64,000 bases of DNA, taken from Methanospirillaceae archaeon. GTDB taxonomy: Archaea > Halobacteriota > Methanomicrobia > Methanomicrobiales > Methanospirillaceae. Positions 18,002-26,569 of the stretch are shown here, one piece after another; the stretch's first letter is position 1; each line of letters starts with the position of its first letter. A model generated the notes under the pieces. The model was not told the origin of the DNA. It made no database searches and saw nothing but the letters and a program-made list of their open reading frames with translations. The stretch lies in contig JAFGOM010000109.1 in assembly GCA_016926505.1 (NCBI GenBank), positions 81,933 to 145,932 on the forward strand, given 5' to 3'. A program made the position numbers and the translations under genes.

Positions 18002-19333
18002 TTAATCCTGTTCTAACCTGATGCTGGTGAGGGTTTTGTGAAAAGGCCCGGTAACGGTATGGGCGATACTCTCTTCATCCCTGTACAGGAGCGTGATATA
18101 CAGTTGATTCATGATATAGGTGCCCAGAATAAAGATAATAATTCCAATGGTAATAAATACAACACTACCCAGAAGAATGATAGTGACAAGACCTGAAGCA
18201 GATGATACGGCAAGAGCCGTGGCGGGATCCATCGATATCATGATATCACCATTCTTCCAGCTGTTAATAAAGATAAGATAGACGATTCCCGGAATTAAGA
18301 GAACTGCAAAGTATATGATGCCGACAACACCGATTGCACGGGTCTTTTTAAAAACTTCATATGAGCGGATTATTGCATAAAGGACGTTATTCTTCTCGCA
18401 TATAAGGACGGTAACAACAAAATAGGTGAATAAAAAGAAGAAAGAGCCGAATATGGCACAGACAAGAAGACCGATATCTTCAGCATATTCTGATGCGGTG
18501 ACCATAACCAGAGCAAAAACCATCATAATTCCGGCCCATAGTGCTATTGATAGCGAGCAGGGACGAAGTGAAGATATCGTATCTGCGAGTGATTCTTTTT
18601 TTGCATGCATCGCTGCCCATCCTGCATGGATGATACCTGCCTTTAAAAAATAATAGAACAGGTATGAGATATATAACAATAGCAGTTCAACCGGACCAAC
18701 CCCCTTATCTGAATGAATCAGATTATCAAGGTACCCGGTAGATAACAGGATTCCTGCATACAGACCGAAGAGGATTGAAAAGAAGACAGGAATATGGAAT
18801 AAATGCTTGTTTTTCAGGAGTAAGAGGAACGATTCCCAGATCTCCCTTCTGTTTGCCGAGATTGCACTGGCAAGATACATGGGTGTGGACCGAATCTCCC
18901 TGATACGGGTTATATCCTCGAGTGTTCCTGATATCTTTTCCGGCTCCCCTTCACGGGTATACCGGGTGATATCCCCCCTCATGAGGACCCAGATATATCC
19001 CCCCTCCCCTGATCTGAGACGAAACTCAATGAGCATCTCTTCTGCATCTTCTCTCTCTACCTGAAGAAATGCTTCCCATATTCTTTCCTGCTCTTCCGGA
19101 TGAACATAGGTTCCGATAAATTCGGTCAGGGAGAGAGACCCGGCATCAAAATTTCCAAGAATAAAACTGATATGATGATCCAGGACGAGTCTTTTATCTG
19201 CAACGTTCATCTCCCAGCATCCAAGCCCGGAACTCCAGAGTGCGGCACTGATATGAGATGAACCGTTTTTTGTAGATGAGTTTTCGGTATCTGTCAATAC
19301 AGGTCCGGCAGACTGTTGTTCATCATCACTCAT
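18002..19333 (-). CDS. PAS-domain membrane protein
   Basis: 443-aa protein: N-terminal PAS/PAC sensor (about residues 28-150, with SSGLGCWEMNVADKRL, FRLRSGEGGYIWVLMRGD and EKISGTLEDITR) joined to a membrane region of about six helices (residues 180-425). There is no kinase, cyclase or methyl-accepting part, so the output is not evident; the membrane half looks like archaeal multi-pass families without known function. Leaderless start supported by a TATA-like TTATCTATAGG centred 26 nt before the ATG at 19333. It precedes the subtilase by 4 nt; a sensor linked to export or control of the protease is an inference. Confidence 0.78.
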   Translation of the reverse strand: MSDDEQQSAGPVLTDTENSSTKNGSSHISAALWSSGLGCWEMNVADKRLVLDHHISFILGNFDAGSLSLTEFIGTYVHPEEQERIWEAFLQVEREDAEEMLIEFRLRSGEGGYIWVLMRGDITRYTREGEPEKISGTLEDITRIREIRSTPMYLASAISANRREIWESFLLLLKNKHLFHIPVFFSILFGLYAGILLSTGYLDNLIHSDKGVGPVELLLLYISYLFYYFLKAGIIHAGWAAMHAKKESLADTISSLRPCSLSIALWAGIMMVFALVMVTASEYAEDIGLLVCAIFGSFFFLFTYFVVTVLICEKNNVLYAIIRSYEVFKKTRAIGVVGIIYFAVLLIPGIVYLIFINSWKNGDIMISMDPATALAVSSASGLVTIILLGSVVFITIGIIIFILGTYIMNQLYITLLYRDEESIAHTVTGPFHKTLTSIRLEQD

Positions 19334-19353
19334 AGTATTACATACACCCTGAA

Positions 19354-19364
19354 CCTATAGATAA
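19354..19364 (-). promoter_or_regulatory. TATA box of the PAS membrane protein
   Basis: Minus-strand TTATCTATAGG, centred about 26 nt before the ATG at 19333; predicts a leaderless transcript covering the PAS gene and the protease. Confidence 0.45.
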
Positions 19365-19402
19365 CAATTTCTCTTTTATTCTTTCACGTCAGGCCAGATT
19401 AC

Positions 19403-19408
19403 TTATAT
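19403..19408 (+). promoter_or_regulatory. TATA box of the gene at 19433
   Basis: TTATAT centred 27 nt before the ATG at 19433; predicts a leaderless transcript. With the minus-strand element at 19354-19364 it makes a compact divergent promoter. Confidence 0.45.
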
Positions 19409-19432
19409 GGTAGAAGATTGATATAAAGCGAT

Positions 19433-20014
19433 ATGGATCAGCGTAATCAGTTTGGGGGTATGGAACATGAAGCACGACGCCAGATTCGCATCTTTAAAAC
19501 GATGAATCAGAGAATAACAGAGCAGGAGCGACTTATACGATTGATTGAACAGGAGACGGTAATCCCTGAAATGGCTCAGGATCTTGCAAAAAAGGCGTTG
19601 CATGCGGATCTTTTCGGGAACAAAAAGACTCTTCTAGAACACCTGTATAATGTCATCTCGCTTGAATCATCCCTGCTGGTAGAACTCGATATCGAATTTA
19701 CGTACATCATCATCGAGAAGAAGTTCCTTGAGATTGATACCTGTTCATTATGGTTACATGATGAGAATATCCTGCTGCCTGCTGAGATCGGTGTAAAATT
19801 CGGTGAGCAAATCAGTGGAACCAGTCCGGTTCATGCACCAGGCCGGATTGTTGAATTTTACAAGGAAGCGGAAAAGAGGTTTGACCGGGAACTTCCGGGA
19901 AACCTGCAGAGATGTTCTCTCCTTGTACTGGAAGAGAAGTATCCCCAGTCATCATATCATATCACGATCCGGCTTCCTGCATCAATATTAAATGAATATA
20001 CCATCGAGTTGTAA
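19433..20014 (+). CDS. Uncharacterised protein with helical N-terminus
   Basis: 193-aa soluble protein. Residues 8-75 are charged and helical (probable coiled coil, ARRQIRIFKTMNQRITEQERLIRLIEQE); the C-terminal part is mixed alpha/beta with no recognised motif. TATA spacing supports the start used. It ends one base from the 3' end of the convergent response regulator at 20016. Divergent from the PAS/protease operon. No function is proposed. Confidence 0.7.
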   Translation: MDQRNQFGGMEHEARRQIRIFKTMNQRITEQERLIRLIEQETVIPEMAQDLAKKALHADLFGNKKTLLEHLYNVISLESSLLVELDIEFTYIIIEKKFLEIDTCSLWLHDENILLPAEIGVKFGEQISGTSPVHAPGRIVEFYKEAEKRFDRELPGNLQRCSLLVLEEKYPQSSYHITIRLPASILNEYTIEL

Positions 20015-20015
20015 T

Positions 20016-21080
20016 CTACTCCATTTCCGGCTCTTTTAAATCAGAGAGAATTCGTACTACTTCTCCACAATAAAGTGAGATCTTTCGGAAACGGTAGTTG
20101 TCCTCCGGGGAAGCGAGAAACTGAATCTCACGTAACCGGTTGATAAGGTCGGAAAGAAAGTATTGAGGAATCATATCAGTATCTTCCCCTGCTGTATCCC
20201 GGCGGTTATAGGCTATGGGAAGAAGAAGAACAGAGATGTAACTGAGGGTGTTGTTAAAAATCAGCGGCTGCATCTCCATGGTAATTTCATTATTTCTCCC
20301 CTGAAAGGTATGGGTTCCGGTTACGCTGATACGCCTGCCTTTCTGCAATGCAGCCTGGTTCCGGTTGTATGTTGCCTGCATAAAATCCGGGAACTGCCGG
20401 ATAGAAAGATTGTTGGTGCTGGTATCTGCAATGCCTGTCTTGTACAGAAAGTTCTTACCTGCTTTATTCGAAAATACCAGTAACCCGGCAGTATCGAAGA
20501 GAAAAACCGGGTACCTGATGGCAGATAAAATCCATCCTGAATACGTTTTGGGATCAACTCCCCTTTCTGACAGAACAGGAACAACTGCCTTCTCCTGATC
20601 CTCTGCCGTGTTGTTTCTCTCCGGTAGTACAGCACTCTCTTTTCTTGTTTGCCGGGAAACGGTAGTGTCAGCAGGTCTCTGTTCTCTGACCCCGGCGGCA
20701 GCATTGTAGATCTTGTGTTTATGGATGGTCATCTCGATATTGCTGTACAGTTCCTTTTCTTTAAAGGGCTTGATGAGGTAACCAAAGGGTCCGGATTCAA
20801 CTGCTCTCTTTATTGTCTCATCATCTGAGTGGGCAGTCAGATAGATTATCGGAATATTATAGAGTGCGTATATCTCTTTTGCAGCCTCGATTCCATCTTT
20901 CTCTCCCTGAATCCTGATATCCATAAGAATGAGATCCGGTTTTTCATCCCGTGCCATTGCAATGGCTTCCTCGGCATCAAAAGCATTTCCTGCTACATCA
21001 TATCCCAGTTCACGAAGGGTCTTCTCGAGTACTATTGAGTTGACAGCCTCATCCTCAACGGTTAAAATCTTTTTTGGCAT
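20016..21080 (-). CDS. Response regulator with C-terminal PAS-like domain
   Basis: 354-aa protein: CheY-like receiver (residues 1-122) with acidic pocket Glu9/Asp10, phospho-acceptor Asp54 in LILMDIR, Thr in YLTAHS and Lys in LIKPFKEKE; a variable linker; then a PAS-like domain (about 180-290; ILSAIRYPVFLFDTAGLLVFSNKAG) and a helical tail. No DNA-binding domain. It starts 2 nt after the hybrid histidine kinase stop, so the two are co-transcribed and this is the likely phosphotransfer partner. The receiver type with VESGPFGYLIKPF is common in methanogen signalling proteins. Confidence 0.9.
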   Translation of the reverse strand: MPKKILTVEDEAVNSIVLEKTLRELGYDVAGNAFDAEEAIAMARDEKPDLILMDIRIQGEKDGIEAAKEIYALYNIPIIYLTAHSDDETIKRAVESGPFGYLIKPFKEKELYSNIEMTIHKHKIYNAAAGVREQRPADTTVSRQTRKESAVLPERNNTAEDQEKAVVPVLSERGVDPKTYSGWILSAIRYPVFLFDTAGLLVFSNKAGKNFLYKTGIADTSTNNLSIRQFPDFMQATYNRNQAALQKGRRISVTGTHTFQGRNNEITMEMQPLIFNNTLSYISVLLLPIAYNRRDTAGEDTDMIPQYFLSDLINRLREIQFLASPEDNYRFRKISLYCGEVVRILSDLKEPEME

Positions 21081-21082
21081 GG

Positions 21083-23365
21083 TTATCCTCGTGTTTTTTT
21101 GGGGAATGATACCGTGATGGTGGTTCCCCCCGTCCCCTCAATGGATACATTCCCTTTTAACTGTCGTGAAAGCCGCCGCAATAACTCCATTCCCAGGGAT
21201 TTCTTTTTCTGTACCGCGGTTACATCGTCAAGGCCGACTCCGTTATCTGCGATCTTCATGATGTAGGAGTCATTATTTTGTTTAAATCGGATTCTGATAG
21301 TTTTGTCTGTACCGCCCTCCGGGAATGCATGTTTTACTGCATTGGTTATGGTCTCGTTTAAGATAAGACCGCAGGGGATACAGGTATCGATATCAAGATA
21401 GATGTCAGGATCACAATCAACATCAAAGGAGATGGCAGTGGTGATACCGGTGTATTCCTGGCTTAAATAATCCACAAGGTCCTCTATATACGATTTCATA
21501 TTAATGTTTGCGATATTTGAGGCATTGTATAATTTTTCATGAATGGATGCCATTGAGTATACCTGGTTCCGGCAGTTCTGGATAATCTCAGTGATATCCT
21601 GATCCCCTTCGGCATACAGTTGTAATTTTAGTATTCCTGATATTATCTGGAGATTGTTCTTAACCCGGTGATGTACTTCCTTTAACAGCAGTTCCTTCTC
21701 CCGGAGCGACGCAATCGTCTGCTGTTCATAGATGATACGATCTGTTATATCTGAATACAAAAGAAAGAGTTCCTTTCCATGAAGAGAACTGGCACGAAAC
21801 AGGTATGCTTCCCGCCATCTCGTCTTATTCCCGTTAGAAAAAGGGATTTTTGGAAGGAATTTTGGTTTCCCGTCCTCTATGATTGCTTTTCCTGCTTCCC
21901 GCAATGATTGTGCAGACGGGTTGGTAAAGATATCAAAAAAACTCATGCCAATCAGTTCATTCCGGGTTTTATTTTCCATCTTCTCTGCCGAGGTATTGAG
22001 ATCCAGCAGGACCAAATCTTTCTTCTCTTCATCAACAGAAAAGATAGCTGCCCCGCTGTTCATGTGAGAGAAGAGTAGTTTCAGCCTCTTCTCGCTGATA
22101 TGCAGGGAATCGTGCAGTTGCTTCTCTTTTGTGTTATCAAAGATAAATCCTTCAAGGGAAGAGAGGCTGCCATCGGGATCATAAACCCCCCTTCCCTGTT
22201 CCATGACCGAGTGTATCTTCCCACTTCGGGACTGAATGCGATATGTCAGTTTAAACTGTGATTTTCCGGCAATGGCATCATCGATGATCGTCATGATACG
22301 ATCCCGGTCTTTTTCGTGGATAAGATTCCCATAGGTAACCGTATGGATCAGTTCATCTGAAGAATAACCGGTGAGGGCGAGGCACCCGTCACTGACGAAA
22401 TGCATGGTTCGTTTCGGATCGTGACTACAGGAGTAGGCCATTCCCGGGAGATTTCCAAGAAGAGTGGACATTTTTCGTTCGCTCTCAACGAGGGCATTCT
22501 CTTTCTGCCATTCGACAATATGACTTGCCATCTGCACGATGGTACTCTCAAGATGGTAGGTAATATCTGATTGAATATGATATCCTTCCTCATTGGTTGC
22601 AAGATGTACCAGGCCGACTGGTGCATCATGGTGAATGATGGGATAGAAAATTTCTGCAGCGTGTTTTACGTCAGTTAGATTGAGATCGTTTTTTTTATCC
22701 CTGTCATTATTCCCCATACGGTAGACCGGGACCTTGTCCTTCATGAGCCGGGTTATGGTAGCAATAAAACCGGCCTGATTCTCTTTTGCCTGATATTCTT
22801 TCCCAAATCCGTTGTTGTATGCGAGATGAAGGGCTTTTTTCGTTGAGTTATTGAGATATATCGCTCCGCTCGTCATCCCGGTTATCTCGATGCATGCCCG
22901 GGTACATGCAGAGAGGATGATGTCACGCTCCTTTACACTGGTGCAGGTGATAGCGAGATCCCGCTGAATGCGTAATACTTTTTCAGCACGGGAGTGTTCT
23001 ACTGCAAGGGTTATCTTGTTTGCAAGATCGGCAAAGGCAACGCCGGGGACTGCATCTTTCTGGACATAAAAACTAACTCCGAGGTTTAAGGCCTGTACAA
23101 CCATCTCCTCCCGGTCCTTGATGGTAAAGAGGATAAAGGGAATTGTGTATCCCCTTTCGCGGATGATCCGCAGCAGGTCAAATCCGGTATATTGTGGCAT
23201 TGCATAATCAGAGACGATTGCATCGTAATCATGGGTAGAGAGCATGGTAAGAGCATTATCGACGGAATTTGATGTATCTACCTCCAGGTTGTGCTTTGTT
23301 TTTAAGATGTGCCTGGCTATCTCAAGAATGGCATCATCGTCATCGACCAGTAATACATGTGTCAT
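21083..23365 (-). CDS. Receiver-GAF-PAS-PAS histidine kinase (HisKA_2)
   Basis: 760-aa soluble sensor kinase. Order: receiver (1-120, Asp8-Asp10 and phospho-acceptor Asp53 in IVSDYAMPQ); GAF (about 150-290); PAS (about 305-420, GMAYSCSHDPKRTMHFVSDG); PAS (about 430-545); HisKA_2 with the phospho-acceptor in VHHRVKNNLQIISGILKLQ; HATPase with NETITNAVKHAF and MKIADNGVGLD and SLGMELLRRL. No membrane helices, so the input is intracellular or via the receiver. GGAG lies 6 nt before the ATG. It leads the pair with the response regulator at 20016-21080. Confidence 0.93.
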   Translation of the reverse strand: MTHVLLVDDDDAILEIARHILKTKHNLEVDTSNSVDNALTMLSTHDYDAIVSDYAMPQYTGFDLLRIIRERGYTIPFILFTIKDREEMVVQALNLGVSFYVQKDAVPGVAFADLANKITLAVEHSRAEKVLRIQRDLAITCTSVKERDIILSACTRACIEITGMTSGAIYLNNSTKKALHLAYNNGFGKEYQAKENQAGFIATITRLMKDKVPVYRMGNNDRDKKNDLNLTDVKHAAEIFYPIIHHDAPVGLVHLATNEEGYHIQSDITYHLESTIVQMASHIVEWQKENALVESERKMSTLLGNLPGMAYSCSHDPKRTMHFVSDGCLALTGYSSDELIHTVTYGNLIHEKDRDRIMTIIDDAIAGKSQFKLTYRIQSRSGKIHSVMEQGRGVYDPDGSLSSLEGFIFDNTKEKQLHDSLHISEKRLKLLFSHMNSGAAIFSVDEEKKDLVLLDLNTSAEKMENKTRNELIGMSFFDIFTNPSAQSLREAGKAIIEDGKPKFLPKIPFSNGNKTRWREAYLFRASSLHGKELFLLYSDITDRIIYEQQTIASLREKELLLKEVHHRVKNNLQIISGILKLQLYAEGDQDITEIIQNCRNQVYSMASIHEKLYNASNIANINMKSYIEDLVDYLSQEYTGITTAISFDVDCDPDIYLDIDTCIPCGLILNETITNAVKHAFPEGGTDKTIRIRFKQNNDSYIMKIADNGVGLDDVTAVQKKKSLGMELLRRLSRQLKGNVSIEGTGGTTITVSFPKKTRG

Positions 23366-23723
23366 TTTTTCTCCGTATGAAAAACAGGATTATCTTTAAA
23401 AAAATGGAACTATCATTGCAATTGTACTGTGGTAACATAATACAAAATCTTGTTTCCAGTCTCATTATTTAGCCTAAATGAAGAAATATCAGGATTTATT
23501 GAAGAATTAATATAATCATTGGATATACTTTTTGTATGACAAATTGGATTTTCCATCTCAAACAATCCCTGATAATTATAGTGCTTTAAACGATCTAAGG
23601 TAATAATTTTTAAGTTCTCTCCCCGAAAAGGGAAAATTTATCAGAATTTCAATATCCTTCAGATGTTGTCTGGTAAAGTACTTCTCTCTTATTTTTTTAT
23701 GTAACCGTTTATCATACTTTCAA
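23366..23723. other. Intergenic region between histidine kinase and cheW
   Basis: 358 nt, AT-rich, between two minus-strand genes. The end near 23366-23430 is the kinase promoter side (TTTAAAGATAATC-type sequence); 23690-23723 holds the cheW 3' end. No open frame is supported. ATACTTTTTGTAT near 23527 is a small inverted repeat without assigned role. Confidence 0.5.
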
Positions 23724-24287
23724 TTACAACGATTTCAGTAACCCGGCAACACTGATCCAGAGGACAAGGTCGGTCTTTTCGGACCCGTTCTCAATAACTT
23801 TCTTCTTGATAATGCCGGTTATCTGTTCCTTTTCGCCACCACTCTGCATCGATTTCTCTATCTGGCTCTTCTGGTAGGTTGATACGGCAAGAACATCGTC
23901 CACGATGACCCCGATCTTTGACCGGGTAATCCTGTTATCAAGAACGATAATACGGGAATCTGTCATCTTATTGGAAGAACGATTTTTTCCGGATGAAATT
24001 CCAAGTATCCGCTTGATATCAATGATGGTGGTAATCTCCCCCCTGAGATCGATGATTCCCTTAATACATGCAGAGGTATTTGGTAACTTGGTGATACTGG
24101 TGTATTCTACGACCTCTTTTACTTCAAAGAGATTAAAGGCATACAGATCCGACTCCAGAAGAAACTCAACCACCTGGACCGATTCTTCAGTCTGGTTCTC
24201 ATTGCCCTCTGGCAGACTTATTTGCATCTTTTGCCTTGCCTCTTCTAACAGGCTGTTCATTTCATCAAGAAGGACATGATGAACCAT
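23724..24287 (-). CDS. cheW: CheW-like coupling protein
   Basis: 187-aa adaptor linking chemoreceptors to CheA. After a variable 30-residue N-terminus comes the CheW fold: QVVEFLLESDLYAFNLFEVKEVVE, KLPNTSACIKGIIDLRGEITTIIDIKRILG, RSKIGVIVDDVLAVSTYQKSQIE and a C-terminal LVLWISVAGLLKS. No cheA, cheY or receptor gene is adjacent, so it may serve a distant chemotaxis operon or the nearby signalling proteins. TATA-like TTCATATAATCG around 24315 fits a leaderless start at 24287. Confidence 0.9.
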   Translation of the reverse strand: MVHHVLLDEMNSLLEEARQKMQISLPEGNENQTEESVQVVEFLLESDLYAFNLFEVKEVVEYTSITKLPNTSACIKGIIDLRGEITTIIDIKRILGISSGKNRSSNKMTDSRIIVLDNRITRSKIGVIVDDVLAVSTYQKSQIEKSMQSGGEKEQITGIIKKKVIENGSEKTDLVLWISVAGLLKSL

Positions 24288-24465
24288 ATATCAACTCTTT
24301 GTTCTTCGATTATATGAAATTGTTTACGTTTCGATGGCTTTTTCCTGATAATACAATACTGGGCGAAGAATGAGTTCCAAAAAAGTATCGTGTCAGGATA
24401 ATCCGATACTTTTTCGTTTCATGATTATCTGGATGGAACAGGAAAAAGGGGGAGATACAAAGATA

Positions 24466-25749
24466 TTATGAGCAGAAAACACATCTGCTCAGTTTTATCT
24501 GTCGCATAACGATATTATTTTCCTCGTCCAGTTCGAGGACACCGGTACAGGGATCGGGACAGGGATCGATGACCGCGATAATGTAATACGTTCCAAACGG
24601 ATAGGAATCAGGTATCGGGAGTTTTAAGGTCTCTGTCAGTTGTTCTCCCGGACAGATAGATCCCGCATTCCACTGCCCGATTACGAGTGCGTTATTATCA
24701 TACTGCGAAACACGGGAGATGTAGTACATAACAACAACATCATCAGCACAGATATTCCCCTGGTTGCCGATGGTGTTCGTTACGGTTATCGTCCCACCTG
24801 CGTTGGCGCAATCAGGGACTGAAAACTGCTGATGAAAGAGATCCGGTAAGGGAGCATCAGGGCTGTACCTGATATAGATCTGTTGCGGGCTGACCCAGGT
24901 ATAATCACGAAAACCGGTAATGCCGATTGCGTCAAGGCTTGCAGTAAGGTAATAGTATCCGGGTGTGATACGATCCGGGATCTTCATTACTTTCTGGATA
25001 GTCCGGGACTCTCCGGGCATTACCCGCATCTCATTCCAGTCCCCGAGATACTTCTCTTTTGGAGCGCTGACCGGATTTTTCGAGAGATAGTAGGTAATCC
25101 GGGTTACCGGGATCATGCTGCTCATTCCGTTATACAGAGTTGCAATCGGGGTATAGCCCTCCCCGATAAATCCTGCAGGTTCATACAAAACATCCGATAG
25201 GATGAGTGTCCCGGGCATGGAAGCAGGAGAGACAGGAACCGGAGGGGCAGAAGTGGGAAACGGAGATATATATCCACTCGTTTGTGCTGCCTGTACTGTG
25301 ATCGGATTATTATTATACCAGATATTATTGGTTCGTATCTCATAGGGAAGTGCCTGTTCTTCATCGATATATTTGAAAAGATAGTATGTTCCCGGTTGAA
25401 CTGTCAGGGGAAGATTAACAAAGATCCGGGCAGTAATCTTCTCTCCTTTTTCGAGCCCCTCGATCTCCTGTGACCCTATCTGAACAGATCTGCTATCCAG
25501 CTCAGTATCAGGAGAAAAGTAGTACGTAACCGTAAAAGGACCGGTACCCGAGTTCCCCTCATTGATGAGTTTATCAGTGATAGTAAGTGCAGATCCCTGA
25601 GTTACGGTGGTTGGAATATCGGTCCCGAGACTTGTGATATCGGTAACCTGGCTCTGATAGCTGGTCTGACCGATAGCTCCTGATACCGGGAGGATTCCCC
25701 CGTATATCAGGCAGAGGAGCACAATAGAGAATATCATCAGATACTTCAT
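24466..25749 (-). CDS. Secreted CARDB-repeat protein
   Basis: 427-aa exported protein: signal peptide (MKYLMIFSIVLLCLIYGGILPVSGA) followed by three CARDB-type immunoglobulin-like domains of about 110 residues (about 35-150, 180-290 and 300-420). Each contains the pattern of a strand, NxGN/GNSG turn, YYFSPD or YYLSKN or YYISRV, and GTYYLFKYID-like end strand. Such domains act in adhesion or as spacers on archaeal surface proteins. The C-terminus ends RQIKLSRCVFCS, with a Cys pair. The same domain occurs in the proteins at 33000 and 53506. Confidence 0.82.
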   Translation of the reverse strand: MKYLMIFSIVLLCLIYGGILPVSGAIGQTSYQSQVTDITSLGTDIPTTVTQGSALTITDKLINEGNSGTGPFTVTYYFSPDTELDSRSVQIGSQEIEGLEKGEKITARIFVNLPLTVQPGTYYLFKYIDEEQALPYEIRTNNIWYNNNPITVQAAQTSGYISPFPTSAPPVPVSPASMPGTLILSDVLYEPAGFIGEGYTPIATLYNGMSSMIPVTRITYYLSKNPVSAPKEKYLGDWNEMRVMPGESRTIQKVMKIPDRITPGYYYLTASLDAIGITGFRDYTWVSPQQIYIRYSPDAPLPDLFHQQFSVPDCANAGGTITVTNTIGNQGNICADDVVVMYYISRVSQYDNNALVIGQWNAGSICPGEQLTETLKLPIPDSYPFGTYYIIAVIDPCPDPCTGVLELDEENNIVMRQIKLSRCVFCS

Positions 25750-25987
25750 AAGAGAGTCTTTTTGAGTTACACCAGATATAGTTTCTGGAGATGTGGGAAG
25801 GAACGGTGATCGGTCTCTTTGTATCAGAAAAAATATCTGTCTTTCATTTCTTTATCTTTCCAGACAATAACTCCTGTATCGATAATACCTTCATGTATCA
25901 TCCGGCAGATATCACCCTGAAAAAAGAGAACCGAATCGTGAGAATGGAAATACTTACCATTTCACAAGTGTAATCTCTTCATACGAC

Positions 25988-26569
25988 ATGTATATCAATA
26001 AAGAAGTTCTCCGTGATCAACTCCGGGAACGGCGCTGTTCTCTCTCCCGTATGGAACGCAGCGCTTATAGTGAATCCATCTGCACTACTGCATTATCCTG
26101 TATGAATGGTAATGAGACCGTCATGACGTACGTGGCCAAAGAGCTCGAGGTTGGTACTATCCCCCTCATTAAGGAGTTATTGAGCCGGATGGTTCCCATT
26201 ATCGTCCCTATCATCATCCCAAGGGATAAAAGCCTGAAGCTCTCGTATGTAAAGGATATTTCTGACCTGGTTCCCAGCACATTTCAGGTACCGGAACCGG
26301 TCGGAAAAGAGATCCCGGCAGCTTCAGAAGATATTACAACGGCATTTATCCCCATGCTCGGATTTGACCGGAACGGAACGCGTCTTGGTTACGGTGCCGG
26401 TTATTTTGATCGTTTTCTCTCGCGGAACCGGCATATAAAAAAGATAGGTCTTGCCTTTTCCTGTCAGGAGATGGTTTTCCTTCCGGTATACCGGAATGAT
26501 ATCGGTATGGATATGGTGATTACTGAAAAAGAGATCATAATTCCTGGTAAGCGGCACTCATGGCGTTGA
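25988..26569 (+). CDS. 5-formyltetrahydrofolate cyclo-ligase family protein
   Basis: 193-aa ATP-dependent ligase family converting 5-formyl-tetrahydrofolate to the methenyl form. The signature AFIPMLGFDRNGTRLGYGAGYFDRFLSR near residues 117-145 carries the glycine-rich ATP/phosphate motif; the N-terminus LREQLRERRCSLSR and MTYVAKELEVGTIPLI are also typical. In a methanogen using tetrahydromethanopterin the true substrate may be a pterin analogue or another formyl compound (inference). Its last 10 nt overlap the following CDC48 gene, which implies translational coupling. Confidence 0.88.
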   Translation: MYINKEVLRDQLRERRCSLSRMERSAYSESICTTALSCMNGNETVMTYVAKELEVGTIPLIKELLSRMVPIIVPIIIPRDKSLKLSYVKDISDLVPSTFQVPEPVGKEIPAASEDITTAFIPMLGFDRNGTRLGYGAGYFDRFLSRNRHIKKIGLAFSCQEMVFLPVYRNDIGMDMVITEKEIIIPGKRHSWR

